Made by a program: the position numbers and the translations under genes. Below the pieces are notes generated by a model, which searched no databases, was not told the DNA's origin, and saw nothing but the letters and a program-made list of their open reading frames with translations. From the NCBI RefSeq assembly GCF_013410375.1, contig NZ_JACCFL010000001.1, forward strand, positions 1,860,001 to 1,924,000: 64,000 bases of DNA, read 5' to 3'. This stretch comes from Leifsonia shinshuensis. GTDB taxonomy: Bacteria; Actinomycetota; Actinomycetes; Actinomycetales; Microbacteriaceae. Shown here piece after piece: positions 33,623 to 42,113 of this stretch; position 1 is the stretch's first letter; every line of letters begins with the position of its first letter.

Positions 33623-33630
33623 GCGATCTC

Positions 33631-33993
33631 CTAGAGCATCGTGAGCGTCGGCTCCTCGTCGGTGCCGACGGGGAAGTGGGCGAGGAAGACGACGCCTTCC
33701 GGCCCGGCGTCGAAGCGGGCGATCCGGGCGCCCTCCTCCTCGAAGAAGGCGTCGCCGACCTCGAGGATCCGCTCAGGTCCGCCCTCCACCTGGTAGATGG
33801 CGGAGCCGCGCTCGATCGATCCGACGACCGGGCCGTTGTGCAGGTGCAGGCCGCCGACGACCCCCGGCTGCATCGTGATGCGGCGGGTCTGGATGCGTCC
33901 CACCGGGCGCGGGTTGGCGAGCGTCACATCCTGGACGATCTCCCGCTCGACAGGCGGGAGTTCCTCGGCCGACCCGGCCTCCTCGGCGCTCAC
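33631..33993 (-). CDS. Cupin-domain protein
   Basis: A 120-residue single cupin. Motif 1 'PGVVGGLHLHNGPVVGSIER' has HLH as probable metal ligands, and motif 2 is 'PERILEVGDAFFEEEGARIA'. The N-terminal tail is acidic ('MSAEEAGSAEELPP'). Its start overlaps the AhpD-like gene stop by 4 bp. Cupins of this sort are often small sensing or dioxygenase-like proteins; the function here is unknown. Confidence 0.78.
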   Translation of the reverse strand: MSAEEAGSAEELPPVEREIVQDVTLANPRPVGRIQTRRITMQPGVVGGLHLHNGPVVGSIERGSAIYQVEGGPERILEVGDAFFEEEGARIARFDAGPEGVVFLAHFPVGTDEEPTLTML

Positions 33994-34559
33994 AGCGGCG
34001 CCAGCAGCGCGCCGCGCAGGCTGTCGCTGATCCCGGGTGGGACCTCCACCGAGACGGCCAGCGCCTGGATGGCGCGGCTGAAGTAGTTGCGCGCCGCGGC
34101 GGCCAGCGTGATGTCGACGATCTCGCGGTCGGTGAAGCCGAGCTCGCGCAGGCGCAGGGAGTCCGCCTCGGTCATGGCCGCGGAGTCCTCGCTGACGCGC
34201 TTCGCGTACTCCATCATCGCGACCTCCGCCTCGCTGAGCCCGGCGTCGTGGAAGTCCCCGGCGACGGCCTCCACCTCCTCGGCGTCCATGACGGCGAGGG
34301 TCTTCCGCCCGTGGGCGAGGCGGCAGTGCTGCGAGTGCGTCCCCTCCGCGGCGGCGAGGGTGACGAGCTCGAAGCGCCGCACGCCGAGCTGGGCGACGAT
34401 CGCCCGGACGAGCTGTTCCCAGGCGCGGTACGCCTCGGGATTGACCGCCATCACGCGCGTGTAGTCGGCGACGTAGCCGAGATCGCGTTCGTCCTTCGCA
34501 TAGATCTCCGCGACGTCGCCGGTCGCCTCGCCGGGGTCGACCGTCTCGATGATGGCCAT
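33990..34559 (-). CDS. AhpD/carboxymuconolactone decarboxylase-like protein
   Basis: A 189-residue all-helical protein of the AhpD-like 'peroxidase-related' group. The active-site region is 'AAEGTHSQHCRLAHGRKTLA' (about residues 70-89). The conserved Glu and His are present, but only one of the two redox cysteines of AhpD is (the first position reads His-Ser). Peroxidase activity through a disulfide is thus unlikely or needs a partner thiol. It heads the operon with the cupin and DUF488 genes, and the ATG is preceded by GGCGAGGAGGAGAC. Confidence 0.82.
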   Translation of the reverse strand: MAIIETVDPGEATGDVAEIYAKDERDLGYVADYTRVMAVNPEAYRAWEQLVRAIVAQLGVRRFELVTLAAAEGTHSQHCRLAHGRKTLAVMDAEEVEAVAGDFHDAGLSEAEVAMMEYAKRVSEDSAAMTEADSLRLRELGFTDREIVDITLAAAARNYFSRAIQALAVSVEVPPGISDSLRGALLAPL

Positions 34560-34658
34560 GTCTCCTCCTCGCCGGTCGCCAGAGTGCAGGTCGCGGGACT
34601 CATGGTGCCACCGCCAGACCCCGGGTGCCAGAGGTGGGACGCGCGGCCGGGGGAGGCC

Positions 34659-36182
34659 TCAGTGCGCGAAGGCCGCCTCCGACGGCGCGTCCGCCGGCTT
34701 GCCGACGAAGAACGACCCGACGACCCCGAAGACCGAGATGATCGCCGCCGCGAAGAACGCCGCGCGGATGCCGCCGGCGGTCGCCGCGTCGAGCGACGCG
34801 CCGCCCGCCGCGAGGGCCGCCGTCTGCGCCGACAGCACCGCCACCAGGAGGGCCGTTCCCGCAGCCCCGCCGACCTGCTGGATGGTGCCGAGGATGGCGC
34901 TGCCGTGCGAGTACAGGTGCGGGGGAACCGCGCCGAGCCCCGCGGTGAAGAGAGGCGTGAACATGAGCGCCAGGCCGAGGCTCATCGTGATGTGGGCGAT
35001 GAGCACCAGGTAGACCGGCGTCGTCTCGGTCACCATCGTGAGCGACCACATCACCAGGCTCACCAGGATCGCGCCCGGGATCACCAGCGGGCGCGGGCCG
35101 ACGCGGTCGTAGAGGCGGCCGACGAACGGCGCCGCCAGACCCATCACCAGGCCGCCGGGCAGCAGGAGCAGCCCGGTGCCGAGCACGTCGAGGTGCAGCA
35201 CGTGCTGCAAATAGAGCGGGAGGACGATGATGACGCCGAACAGCGACGCCGTGGTGATCGCCATCAGCACGATCGCGGCCGTGAAGATCGGGCTGCGGAA
35301 GGTGCGGAGGTCGAGCAGCGCGCGGTCCTTGCGCTGCAGGAGCAGCTGACGGGTGATGAACGCCGCCAGGGCCACCACGCCGACGGCGAGCGAGCCCCAC
35401 AGCATCGGTCCGTTGCCGGCCGCCGCCGGGCCGGTCTCGCCGCTCAGCGTCAGACCGTAGACGAGGCCGCCGAAACCGAACGCGGAGAGGATGACCGAGA
35501 GCACGTCCACCCGGCTCTTGCGGGTCTCGGTGACGTTCTCGACGAACTTGACGCCGATCAGCAGCATCACGACCGCGATCGGCAGGACGATCAGGAAGAT
35601 CCAGCGCCAGGCCAGGAAGTTGAGGATGACGCCCGAGATCGTCGGGCCGATCGCCGGGGCGACCGAGATGACGATCGAGACATTGCCCATCGTGCGGCCG
35701 CGCAGCGCCGGCGGCACCAGGGTCATCAGCGTGGTCATCAGCAGCGGCAGCATGATCGCGGTGCCGCAGGCCTGGATCACCCGGGCGACCACGAGGATGC
35801 TGAAGCCCGGGGCGATCGCCGCGACCAGGGTGCCGAGCGAGAACAGCGACATCGCGGTGATGAAGACCTGGCGGGTGGTGAACCGCTGCAGCAGGAAGCC
35901 GGTGATCGGGATGACGACCGCCATCGTCAGCATGAAGGCGGTGGAGAGCCACTGCGCGGCGAGCGCGTCGATGTGGAGGTCGTCCATCAGCTTCGGGATG
36001 GCGACGCTCATGATCGTCTCGTTGAGGATCACGACGAAGGTGGCCGCCAGCAGCAGCCAGATGACGCGCTGATCGCGCGGCTCGATGCGCGGCCGGGCCG
36101 CGCTGGTCTCCCCCTCGGACTGACGGGGCGCTCCGGTCTCGATGGCGTCGGCGCGAGGCCCAGGTGAGGTCTTCTCAGTCAC
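34659..36182 (-). CDS. MFS drug exporter, DHA2 family
   Basis: A 507-residue transporter with a 40-residue hydrophilic N-terminus and 14 membrane helices. The helix-1 motif 'FVVILNETIMSVAIPKLMDD' and helix-5 motif C 'VISVAPAIGPTISGVILNFL' are typical of EmrB/QacA-type drug:proton antiporters. The C-terminal tail 'FFVGKPADAPSEAAFAH' is short. It belongs to a different branch from the exporter at 1571-2995. No adjacent regulator gene is present. Confidence 0.88.
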   Translation of the reverse strand: MTEKTSPGPRADAIETGAPRQSEGETSAARPRIEPRDQRVIWLLLAATFVVILNETIMSVAIPKLMDDLHIDALAAQWLSTAFMLTMAVVIPITGFLLQRFTTRQVFITAMSLFSLGTLVAAIAPGFSILVVARVIQACGTAIMLPLLMTTLMTLVPPALRGRTMGNVSIVISVAPAIGPTISGVILNFLAWRWIFLIVLPIAVVMLLIGVKFVENVTETRKSRVDVLSVILSAFGFGGLVYGLTLSGETGPAAAGNGPMLWGSLAVGVVALAAFITRQLLLQRKDRALLDLRTFRSPIFTAAIVLMAITTASLFGVIIVLPLYLQHVLHLDVLGTGLLLLPGGLVMGLAAPFVGRLYDRVGPRPLVIPGAILVSLVMWSLTMVTETTPVYLVLIAHITMSLGLALMFTPLFTAGLGAVPPHLYSHGSAILGTIQQVGGAAGTALLVAVLSAQTAALAAGGASLDAATAGGIRAAFFAAAIISVFGVVGSFFVGKPADAPSEAAFAH

Positions 36183-36285
36183 CGGTCCACACTATCCACC
36201 ACCCCCGACACCGTGGGTTTCCAGCCGGTGAAACATCCGCCCGTTCACTCTCCGCGTAACCCGGAATAAACGGCGCGCAGATTTT

Positions 36286-36345
36286 CGACATTCGTGACGA
36301 ATGTCGCGTTTGGCGTCGCCGAAGTGGACATTCGTGACGAATGTC
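36286..36345. repeat. CGAATGT-type palindromic repeats, cluster 2
   Basis: Two copies: CGACATTCGTGACGAATGTCG at 36286-36306 (10-bp arms around a single G) and GACATTCGTGACGAATGTC at 36327-36345. They are separated by 20 bp and sit right at the 3' end of the cysteine desulfurase gene, the second overlapping its stop codon. A terminator role for that operon is possible. Confidence 0.8.
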
Positions 36346-37492
36346 AGGAGGCGAGACCGCGCACCTCGCCGACCGCCTCGGCGACGGCGGGCGCGACGGC
36401 GACGAGGGCGTCCTCGCTGACGTCGGGGCCCCAGGAGAACCGGACCGCGGTGCGGGCGACGTCCTCGTCGTAGCCGAGCGCGAGCAGGACGTGCGAGGCG
36501 TCCTCGCTGCCGGCCGCGCAGGCCGAGCCGCTGGAGGACACGATCCCGCGGCGCTCCAGCTCCAGCAGCACGGTCTCGCCGTTGGTCCCGGGGAAGACGA
36601 AGGAGGCCGTGCCTGGCAGGCGCGCGGCCGCGTGGCCGGTCAGCTCCGCCCCGGGCGTCTGCGCCAGCACCGCCGCGGTGAACGCGTCGCGCGCCGCGGT
36701 CGACCGGGCGGCGTTGGCCTCCCGGTCGCGCATGGCCAGTCGTGCCGCCGTCGCCAGCGCTACGGCGCCCGCGACGTTCTCGGTGCCGGACCGGCGGCCG
36801 CGCTCCTGGCCTCCACCGTGCAGCACCGGCTCCAGCGGGAGCCGGCCGCGGACGAACAGCGCGCCGATCCCCTTGGGAGCGCCGATCTTGTGCCCGGACA
36901 CGCTGAGCGCGTCGACGCCGAGCTCGCGGACGTCGAGCGGCAGCCAGCCCGCCGCCTGCACCGCGTCGGTGTGGAACGGCACGCCCTGGGCGTGGGCGAG
37001 GGCCGCGAGCTCCGCGATCGGCTGGACGGTGCCCACCTCGTTGTTGGCGAGCATCACGCTCGCGAGGGTCGTGTCCGGCCGCAGCGCCGCCGCGACGTCG
37101 TCGGGGGAGACCAGCCCGTCGCGCCCGACCGGCACGTACGTCGCCTCGAAGCCGTGCACGCGGACCAGGTAGTCCACGGAGGCCAGCACGGCCTCGTGCT
37201 CGATCGGTGTGGTGACGATGTGCCGGCCGCGCGGCGCGCCCAGCGCGATCCCCTTGATCGCGAGGTTGTCGGCCTCCGTCCCGCCCGAGGTGAAGACGAT
37301 CTCGGAGGCCCGGCAGCCGAGCCACTCCGCGACCGTCGCCCGTGCGGCGGCCAGGGCGCGCGCGGCGGACTCCCCGACGGCGTGGTGGCTGGACGGGTTG
37401 CCGAAGTCGCCCGTCAGGTACGGCCACATGGCCTCCAGGACCTCGCGGCGGACCGCGGAGGTCGCGGCGGCGTCGAGGTAGAGGCCGGTCAT
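36344..37492 (-). CDS. Cysteine desulfurase (NifS/IscS-like)
   Basis: A 382-residue PLP enzyme taking sulfur from cysteine for Fe-S clusters. PLP lysine lies in 'ALSVSGHKIGAPKGIGALFV', and the mobile catalytic cysteine loop is 'GIVSSSGSACAAGSEDASHV'. It is the last gene of the NAD operon, 13 bp after nadC, and probably serves cluster assembly on NadA, whose [4Fe-4S] cluster is essential. A general iron-sulfur or thiolation role is possible too. Confidence 0.92.
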   Translation of the reverse strand: MTGLYLDAAATSAVRREVLEAMWPYLTGDFGNPSSHHAVGESAARALAAARATVAEWLGCRASEIVFTSGGTEADNLAIKGIALGAPRGRHIVTTPIEHEAVLASVDYLVRVHGFEATYVPVGRDGLVSPDDVAAALRPDTTLASVMLANNEVGTVQPIAELAALAHAQGVPFHTDAVQAAGWLPLDVRELGVDALSVSGHKIGAPKGIGALFVRGRLPLEPVLHGGGQERGRRSGTENVAGAVALATAARLAMRDREANAARSTAARDAFTAAVLAQTPGAELTGHAAARLPGTASFVFPGTNGETVLLELERRGIVSSSGSACAAGSEDASHVLLALGYDEDVARTAVRFSWGPDVSEDALVAVAPAVAEAVGEVRGLAS

Positions 37493-37505
37493 GAGCGCCG
37501 TCCGG

Positions 37506-38366
37506 TCATGCGTTCTCCAGCACCACGTCTAGGCCGAGGTCGAGCGAGCGGACGCTGTGCGTGAGCGCGCCGGAGGAGATCACGTCGACGCCCGTCTCCG
37601 CGATGTCGCGGACCGTGGCCAGGCTGACGTTGCCGCTGGCCTCCACGATCGCGCGGCCGCCGACGATCGCGACACCCTCGCGCAGCTCGTCCAGCGTGAA
37701 GTTGTCGAGCATGATGGTGTCCACCCCGGCGGCCAGCACCGGCTCGATCTGGTCGATGCGGTCCACCTCCACCTCCAGGTGCGTCGTGTGCGACAGCTCC
37801 GCACGCACCCGGCGGAGCGCGTCGGTCACCGACACCCCGGACTGCGCGGTGAGGATCGCGAGGTGGTTGTCCTTGGCCATCACCGCGTCGGAGAGCGAGT
37901 AGCGGTGGTTGTGGCCGCCGCCGCTGCGCACGGCGTGACGCTCGAACGCGCGGAGGCCGGGCGTGGTCTTGCGGGTGTCCACGATGCGGGCGGACGTGTG
38001 CGCGACCTCCGCGACGAAGGACGCCGTGAGGGTGGTGATGCCGGACATCCGCTGCACGAAGTTCAGCGCCACCCGCTCGCCCTGCAGCACCGAGCGGGCG
38101 GGGCCGCTCACCGTCGCGAGGGTGTCGCCCGCCTCGAACGTGTCGCCGTCCGCGACGGCCAGCTCCACGTCGATCGCCGGGTCGGTCAGCGTCATCGCGG
38201 CGGCGAACACGGCGCCTCCGGAGAACGTCCCCGGCTCGCGCGCGGAGAGCCGCGCGGTGGCATATGCCGTTTCGGGAATGAGCAGCTCGCTGGTCAGGTC
38301 TCCCCAGGGCGCGTCCTCGGCGAGGGCGGCCCGGACGACGTCGTGGATGGTCTGGCGGGTCAGCAT
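37506..38366 (-). CDS. nadC: Nicotinate-nucleotide pyrophosphorylase
   Basis: A 286-residue quinolinate phosphoribosyltransferase forming nicotinate mononucleotide from quinolinate and PRPP. Motifs: 'LTSELLIPETAYATARLSAR', the Arg/His cluster in 'SARIVDTRKTTPGLRAFERH' and 'AVRSGGGHNHRYSLSDAVMA', and the barrel end 'VIVEASGNVSLATVRDIAET'. The start overlaps the nadB end by 7 bp. Confidence 0.95.
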   Translation of the reverse strand: MLTRQTIHDVVRAALAEDAPWGDLTSELLIPETAYATARLSAREPGTFSGGAVFAAAMTLTDPAIDVELAVADGDTFEAGDTLATVSGPARSVLQGERVALNFVQRMSGITTLTASFVAEVAHTSARIVDTRKTTPGLRAFERHAVRSGGGHNHRYSLSDAVMAKDNHLAILTAQSGVSVTDALRRVRAELSHTTHLEVEVDRIDQIEPVLAAGVDTIMLDNFTLDELREGVAIVGGRAIVEASGNVSLATVRDIAETGVDVISSGALTHSVRSLDLGLDVVLENA

Positions 38367-39910
38367 GGAACGGTCACCTCGGTAGGAACGGACAGCGGAG
38401 CCAGCACGGTGTGGCGGGGCGCGCCCGCCGCCGGCAGCGGGAAGTCGGAGCGGAAGTGGGCGCCGCGCGACTCCTCGCGCGAGAGCGCGGAGGCGACGAC
38501 GAGGCGGCCGAGCTGCAGCAGGTCGGCGTCCTCGCTGGGCTCCGGCATCCGGAAGGCGGCGAGCTCGCGCGCTGCGCGTTCGAGGCCGGCACGGTCGCGG
38601 TGCAGGCCGGCGCCGGTCCAGAGGATCGACTGCAGCCGGGCGCGGTCGAAGGGCTCGTCACCCTCCGGGAGCTCGGTCGCGGCCGTCGCGGCGAGGCCGG
38701 GCGCTGCGGCCCAGGAGGGCGCCTCGGCCCACGGCTCGCCGATCGCCTCGGCCGCGCGGTGGGCGAACACCAGCCCCTCCAGCAGCGAGTTGGAGGCCAG
38801 CCGGTTGGCGCCCTGCGCGCCGGTGCAGGCGACCTCCCCGACCGCGAACAGCCCGGGGACGCTCGTGCGGCCCTGGATGTCCGTGACCACTCCGCCCATC
38901 GCGTAGTGCGCGGCGGGCGTGACCGGCACCGGCTCGCGGGACCAGTCGATCCCGGCGGCGCGGCAGGCGGCGTCGATGGTGGGGAAGCGGCGCGCGAGGA
39001 AGTCCGCGCCGAGCGCCGTGGCGTCGAGCACGACCGGGAGGCCGTCCTGCGCCGCCATCTCCACCGCGATCCCGCGGGCGACCACATCGCGCGGAGCGAG
39101 CTCGGCGTCGGGGTGGACGTCCAGCATGAACCGCTCGCCGCGGGCGTTGCGGAGCACCGCCCCCTCACCGCGCACGGCCTCCGACACGAGGAAGGTCCGC
39201 GAGCCGCCGTCCGCGGCGGGGAGCCGCAGCGCGGTCGGATGGAACTGCGTGAACTCCAGGTCGGCCAGCAGCGCCCCGGCCCGGTAGGCGGCGGCCACAC
39301 CGTCGCCGGTGGCGACGGCCGGGTTGGTGGTGTGGGCGTAGAGCTGCCCCCAGCCGCCGGTGGCGAGCACGACGGCGTCGGCGTCGAGCTCGGTCTCCGT
39401 GCCGTCGGCCAGCCGCAGCGCAACCCCGGAGGCCGCGCCGTCCGTCACGAGCACGTCGCGGAGGAACGCCCCGCTCACCACCCGGATGCCCGCGGCGGCC
39501 ACGGCCGCGTCGAGCGCCCGCTGGATCTCCGCCCCGGTCGCGTCGCCGCCCGCGTGCAGCACGCGGGCGCTGGAGTGGGCGGCCTCCAGACCTCGGGCGA
39601 GACCGTTCCCGTCGCGGTCGAAGGCCACCCCGAGCGCGATCAGCTCGCGCACCCGGGCCGGGCCGTCGACGCAGAGCGCCGCCACGGCCTCCGGCACGTT
39701 CAGCCCCGCACCGGCGCGCAGTGTGTCGGCCACGTGGGCGGCGACGCTGTCGTCGGAGAACACCGCCGCGGCGATCCCGCCCTGCGCGTACCGGGTGCTC
39801 CCGTCGGCGATGCCGCCCTTGGTGACGACCGTGACGTCGTGGCGCTCGGCCGCCCGCAGCGCGGCGACGAGCCCGGCGATCCCGCTCCCGACGACGACGA
39901 CGCGGGCCAT
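38360..39910 (-). CDS. nadB: L-aspartate oxidase
   Basis: A 516-residue FAD flavoprotein that oxidises aspartate to iminoaspartate for NadA. The FAD motif 'VVVGSGIAGLVAALRAAERH' is at the N-terminus, and the active-site region has 'PTALRLPAADGGSRTFLVSE' and 'VTPAAHYAMGGVVTDIQGRT'. The C-terminal helical domain is present. The start lies one base after the nadA stop. Confidence 0.95.
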   Translation of the reverse strand: MARVVVVGSGIAGLVAALRAAERHDVTVVTKGGIADGSTRYAQGGIAAAVFSDDSVAAHVADTLRAGAGLNVPEAVAALCVDGPARVRELIALGVAFDRDGNGLARGLEAAHSSARVLHAGGDATGAEIQRALDAAVAAAGIRVVSGAFLRDVLVTDGAASGVALRLADGTETELDADAVVLATGGWGQLYAHTTNPAVATGDGVAAAYRAGALLADLEFTQFHPTALRLPAADGGSRTFLVSEAVRGEGAVLRNARGERFMLDVHPDAELAPRDVVARGIAVEMAAQDGLPVVLDATALGADFLARRFPTIDAACRAAGIDWSREPVPVTPAAHYAMGGVVTDIQGRTSVPGLFAVGEVACTGAQGANRLASNSLLEGLVFAHRAAEAIGEPWAEAPSWAAAPGLAATAATELPEGDEPFDRARLQSILWTGAGLHRDRAGLERAARELAAFRMPEPSEDADLLQLGRLVVASALSREESRGAHFRSDFPLPAAGAPRHTVLAPLSVPTEVTVPC

Positions 39911-39911
39911 G

Positions 39912-41207
39912 TCAGGCCGCCATCGTCGTGTCCGGCCGGGCGGCGAGCATGCGCTCCAGCGCCACCCGGGCCGGGACGGCGACCTCGTCGGCCACGCGGA
40001 CCTGGTTCACGACCTCGCCGCGCACCAGGCCCTCCAGCACCCAGGCGAGGTAGCCGGGGTGGATGCGGTACATGGTCGAGCACGGGCAGACCACCGAGTC
40101 GAGGCAGAAGATGGTGTGCTGCGGGTACTCCGCCGCCAGCCGCTGCACCAGGTTGATCTCGGTGCCGATCGCGAAGGTGGAGCCCGCCGGCGCCGCCTGG
40201 ATCGCCTTGACGATGTAGTCGGTCGAGCCGTACTCGTCCGCGGCGTCCACGACCTCCATCGGGCACTCCGGGTGCACGATCACGCGGACGCCGGGGAACT
40301 CGGCGCGGGCGTGCTCGATCTGGCCGACCGTGAAGCGCTTGTGCACCGAGCAGAAGCCGTGCCACAGGATGACCTGCGCCTCGCCGAGCGACGCCTCGTC
40401 GTTGCCGCCGAGCGGCTTGCGCGGGTTCCACAGCGGCATCCGCTCCACCGGGACGCCCATCGCCTTGGCGGTGTTGCGGCCGAGGTGCTGGTCCGGGAAG
40501 AACAGCACGCGCTGTCCGCGCTCGAACGCCCACTGGAGCACGGTCGCCGCGTTGGACGACGTGCAGACGATGCCGCCGTGCTCGCCGCAGAACGCCTTGA
40601 GCGCGGCCGACGAGTTCATGTAGGTGACCGGGATGACCGGGACACGGCCGTCCGCGTCCGGCTCGGTGCCGTACAGCTCCTCCAGCGCCTCCCAGCACTC
40701 CTGCACGGAGTCGAGGTCGGCCATGTCGGCCATCGAGCAGCCGGCGGCGAGGTTCGGGAGGATGACGTTCTGCTCCGGCCGCGACACGATGTCCGCGGTC
40801 TCGGCCATGAAGTGCACGCCGCAGAACACGATGGTCTCCGCCTCCGGGCGCGCCTTGGCGAAGTTGGCGAGCTGGAACGAGTCGCCGACGAAGTCCGCGA
40901 ACTGCACGACCTCGTCGCGCTGGTAGAAGTGGCCCATCACCGCGACGCGGTCGCCGAGGGTGGCCTTGGCTGCGCGGATGCGCTCGGCCAGCTCCTCCTT
41001 CGAGGCGGTGCGGTACTCCTCGGGCAGCTCGCCCTGCTTCGGCGCGAACGCGGGGATCGGGTCGTCCTGAGACGCACCGGGACCGTACGAGGGCGGGGCG
41101 GAGTCGAACAGCCAGGGCCCGTCGACGAGCTCCGGGGCGCAGGTGGCGCCGTCGATGCTGCCGCTCGAGATGAGCTGGATGGTGGTGTCGACCGATGCGA
41201 TGGTCAT
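39912..41207 (-). CDS. nadA: Quinolinate synthase A
   Basis: A 431-residue enzyme condensing iminoaspartate with dihydroxyacetone phosphate. Cluster-ligand cysteine regions are visible in 'AAGCSMADMADLDS', 'HGGIVCTSSNA' (His/Cys) and 'LDSVVCPCSTMYRIHPGY'. Substrate residues lie in 'VAVMGHFYQRDEVVQFADF' and 'VIVHPECPMEVVDAADEYGS'. Its ATG overlaps the nrtR stop by 4 bp (ATGA), placing it directly in the repressor's transcript. Confidence 0.95.
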   Translation of the reverse strand: MTIASVDTTIQLISSGSIDGATCAPELVDGPWLFDSAPPSYGPGASQDDPIPAFAPKQGELPEEYRTASKEELAERIRAAKATLGDRVAVMGHFYQRDEVVQFADFVGDSFQLANFAKARPEAETIVFCGVHFMAETADIVSRPEQNVILPNLAAGCSMADMADLDSVQECWEALEELYGTEPDADGRVPVIPVTYMNSSAALKAFCGEHGGIVCTSSNAATVLQWAFERGQRVLFFPDQHLGRNTAKAMGVPVERMPLWNPRKPLGGNDEASLGEAQVILWHGFCSVHKRFTVGQIEHARAEFPGVRVIVHPECPMEVVDAADEYGSTDYIVKAIQAAPAGSTFAIGTEINLVQRLAAEYPQHTIFCLDSVVCPCSTMYRIHPGYLAWVLEGLVRGEVVNQVRVADEVAVPARVALERMLAARPDTTMAA

Positions 41208-41974
41208 GACTGCTCGCTTTCCGGGGTGGGACGGTGCTCTGCTGTGGAGCGGTTCTGGCGCAGGCCGAAAGGCGGCTGCTGCCGGGGGAGCGGCCCCGCG
41301 TCGGCGAGGTCGATCGAGTCGTTGTAGCGGTAGAGCCGCGGCGGCCGGTGCCGGGTGCCGGTCAGGTAGTCGCCGGTGGCGACGACGGCGCCGGAGGACT
41401 CGATGGTCCGCCGGAAGTTGGCCGGGTCGAGCGGCCGGCCGAGGACGGCCTCGTGCACTTCGCGCAACTGTGCGAGGGTGAAGCGCTCGCCGAGGAAGGC
41501 GTGCGCGATCCGGGAGTACTCCATCTTCGTGCGCAGCCGCCAGAGCGCGTACTCGACGATCAGCTTGTGGTCGAAGGCGAGTTCGGGCAGGTCGTCGGCG
41601 GAGAACCAGCCGACGTTCTCGCCGGCGGTCGCGGCCTCGGCCTCGGCGCTGCCCACCAGCGCCCAGTAGACGATGGACACCACGCGCTCATCGCCGGGGG
41701 AGCGCACCGCGTCGCCGAACGTGTAGAGCTGCTCCAGGTAGCGCGGGGCGAGCCCGGTGGTGTCGGCGAGGGTGCGGGCGGCGGCGTAGGCGAGGTCCTC
41801 ATCCACTCGGAGCGGGCCGCCCGGGAGCGCCCAGCATCCCTCGAACGGCGCCCGGATGCGGCGGACCAGCGGCAGCCAGACCTGGGCCCGGCCGCCGGTC
41901 AGCTCGTCGGAGCGCAGCGCGAAGATGACCGTCGAGACGGCGAGCATCGCACTCGCGCGTTCGTGCTCGGCCAT
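41204..41974 (-). CDS. nrtR: NrtR-type Nudix transcriptional regulator
   Basis: A 256-residue protein: a Nudix-like N-terminal domain ('APFEGCWALPGGPLRVDEDL', a degenerate Nudix box since 'AARTLADTTGLAP' lacks the REExxEE core) followed by a winged-helix C-terminal domain ('FTLAQLREVHEAVLGRPLDP', 'ANFRRTIESSGAVVATG'). In actinobacteria such proteins repress NAD synthesis genes and sense ADP-ribose-type compounds. As first gene of the nad operon it would autoregulate. GGGAGG precedes the ATG, and two candidate operators lie upstream. Confidence 0.88.
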   Translation of the reverse strand: MAEHERASAMLAVSTVIFALRSDELTGGRAQVWLPLVRRIRAPFEGCWALPGGPLRVDEDLAYAAARTLADTTGLAPRYLEQLYTFGDAVRSPGDERVVSIVYWALVGSAEAEAATAGENVGWFSADDLPELAFDHKLIVEYALWRLRTKMEYSRIAHAFLGERFTLAQLREVHEAVLGRPLDPANFRRTIESSGAVVATGDYLTGTRHRPPRLYRYNDSIDLADAGPLPRQQPPFGLRQNRSTAEHRPTPESEQS

Positions 41975-41992
41975 CGCGGCCTCCCGTCCGAC

Positions 41993-42046
41993 TAAAGGTC
42001 ACTGTGACCCTAAGTTGCGGACCATCTTAGTGTCATGGTGACCTGA
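41993..42046. promoter_or_regulatory. Two candidate NrtR operators
   Basis: Upstream of nrtR: TAAAGGTCACTGTGACCCTA (about 41993-42012) contains the 13-bp palindrome GGTCAC-T-GTGACC, and TTAGTGTCATGGTGACCTGA (42027-42046) is a related site. The GTGTCA/TGACAC-like core is typical of Nudix-regulator boxes as I recall them. The region is also 70-120 bp ahead of the divergent M23 gene. Confidence 0.6.
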
Positions 42047-42113
42047 ACGCAAAATGTGGGCCCAAGGGGGCAGGGCATCTGACGTATTAGAGAAATTGAG
42101 AATTCACATATCA

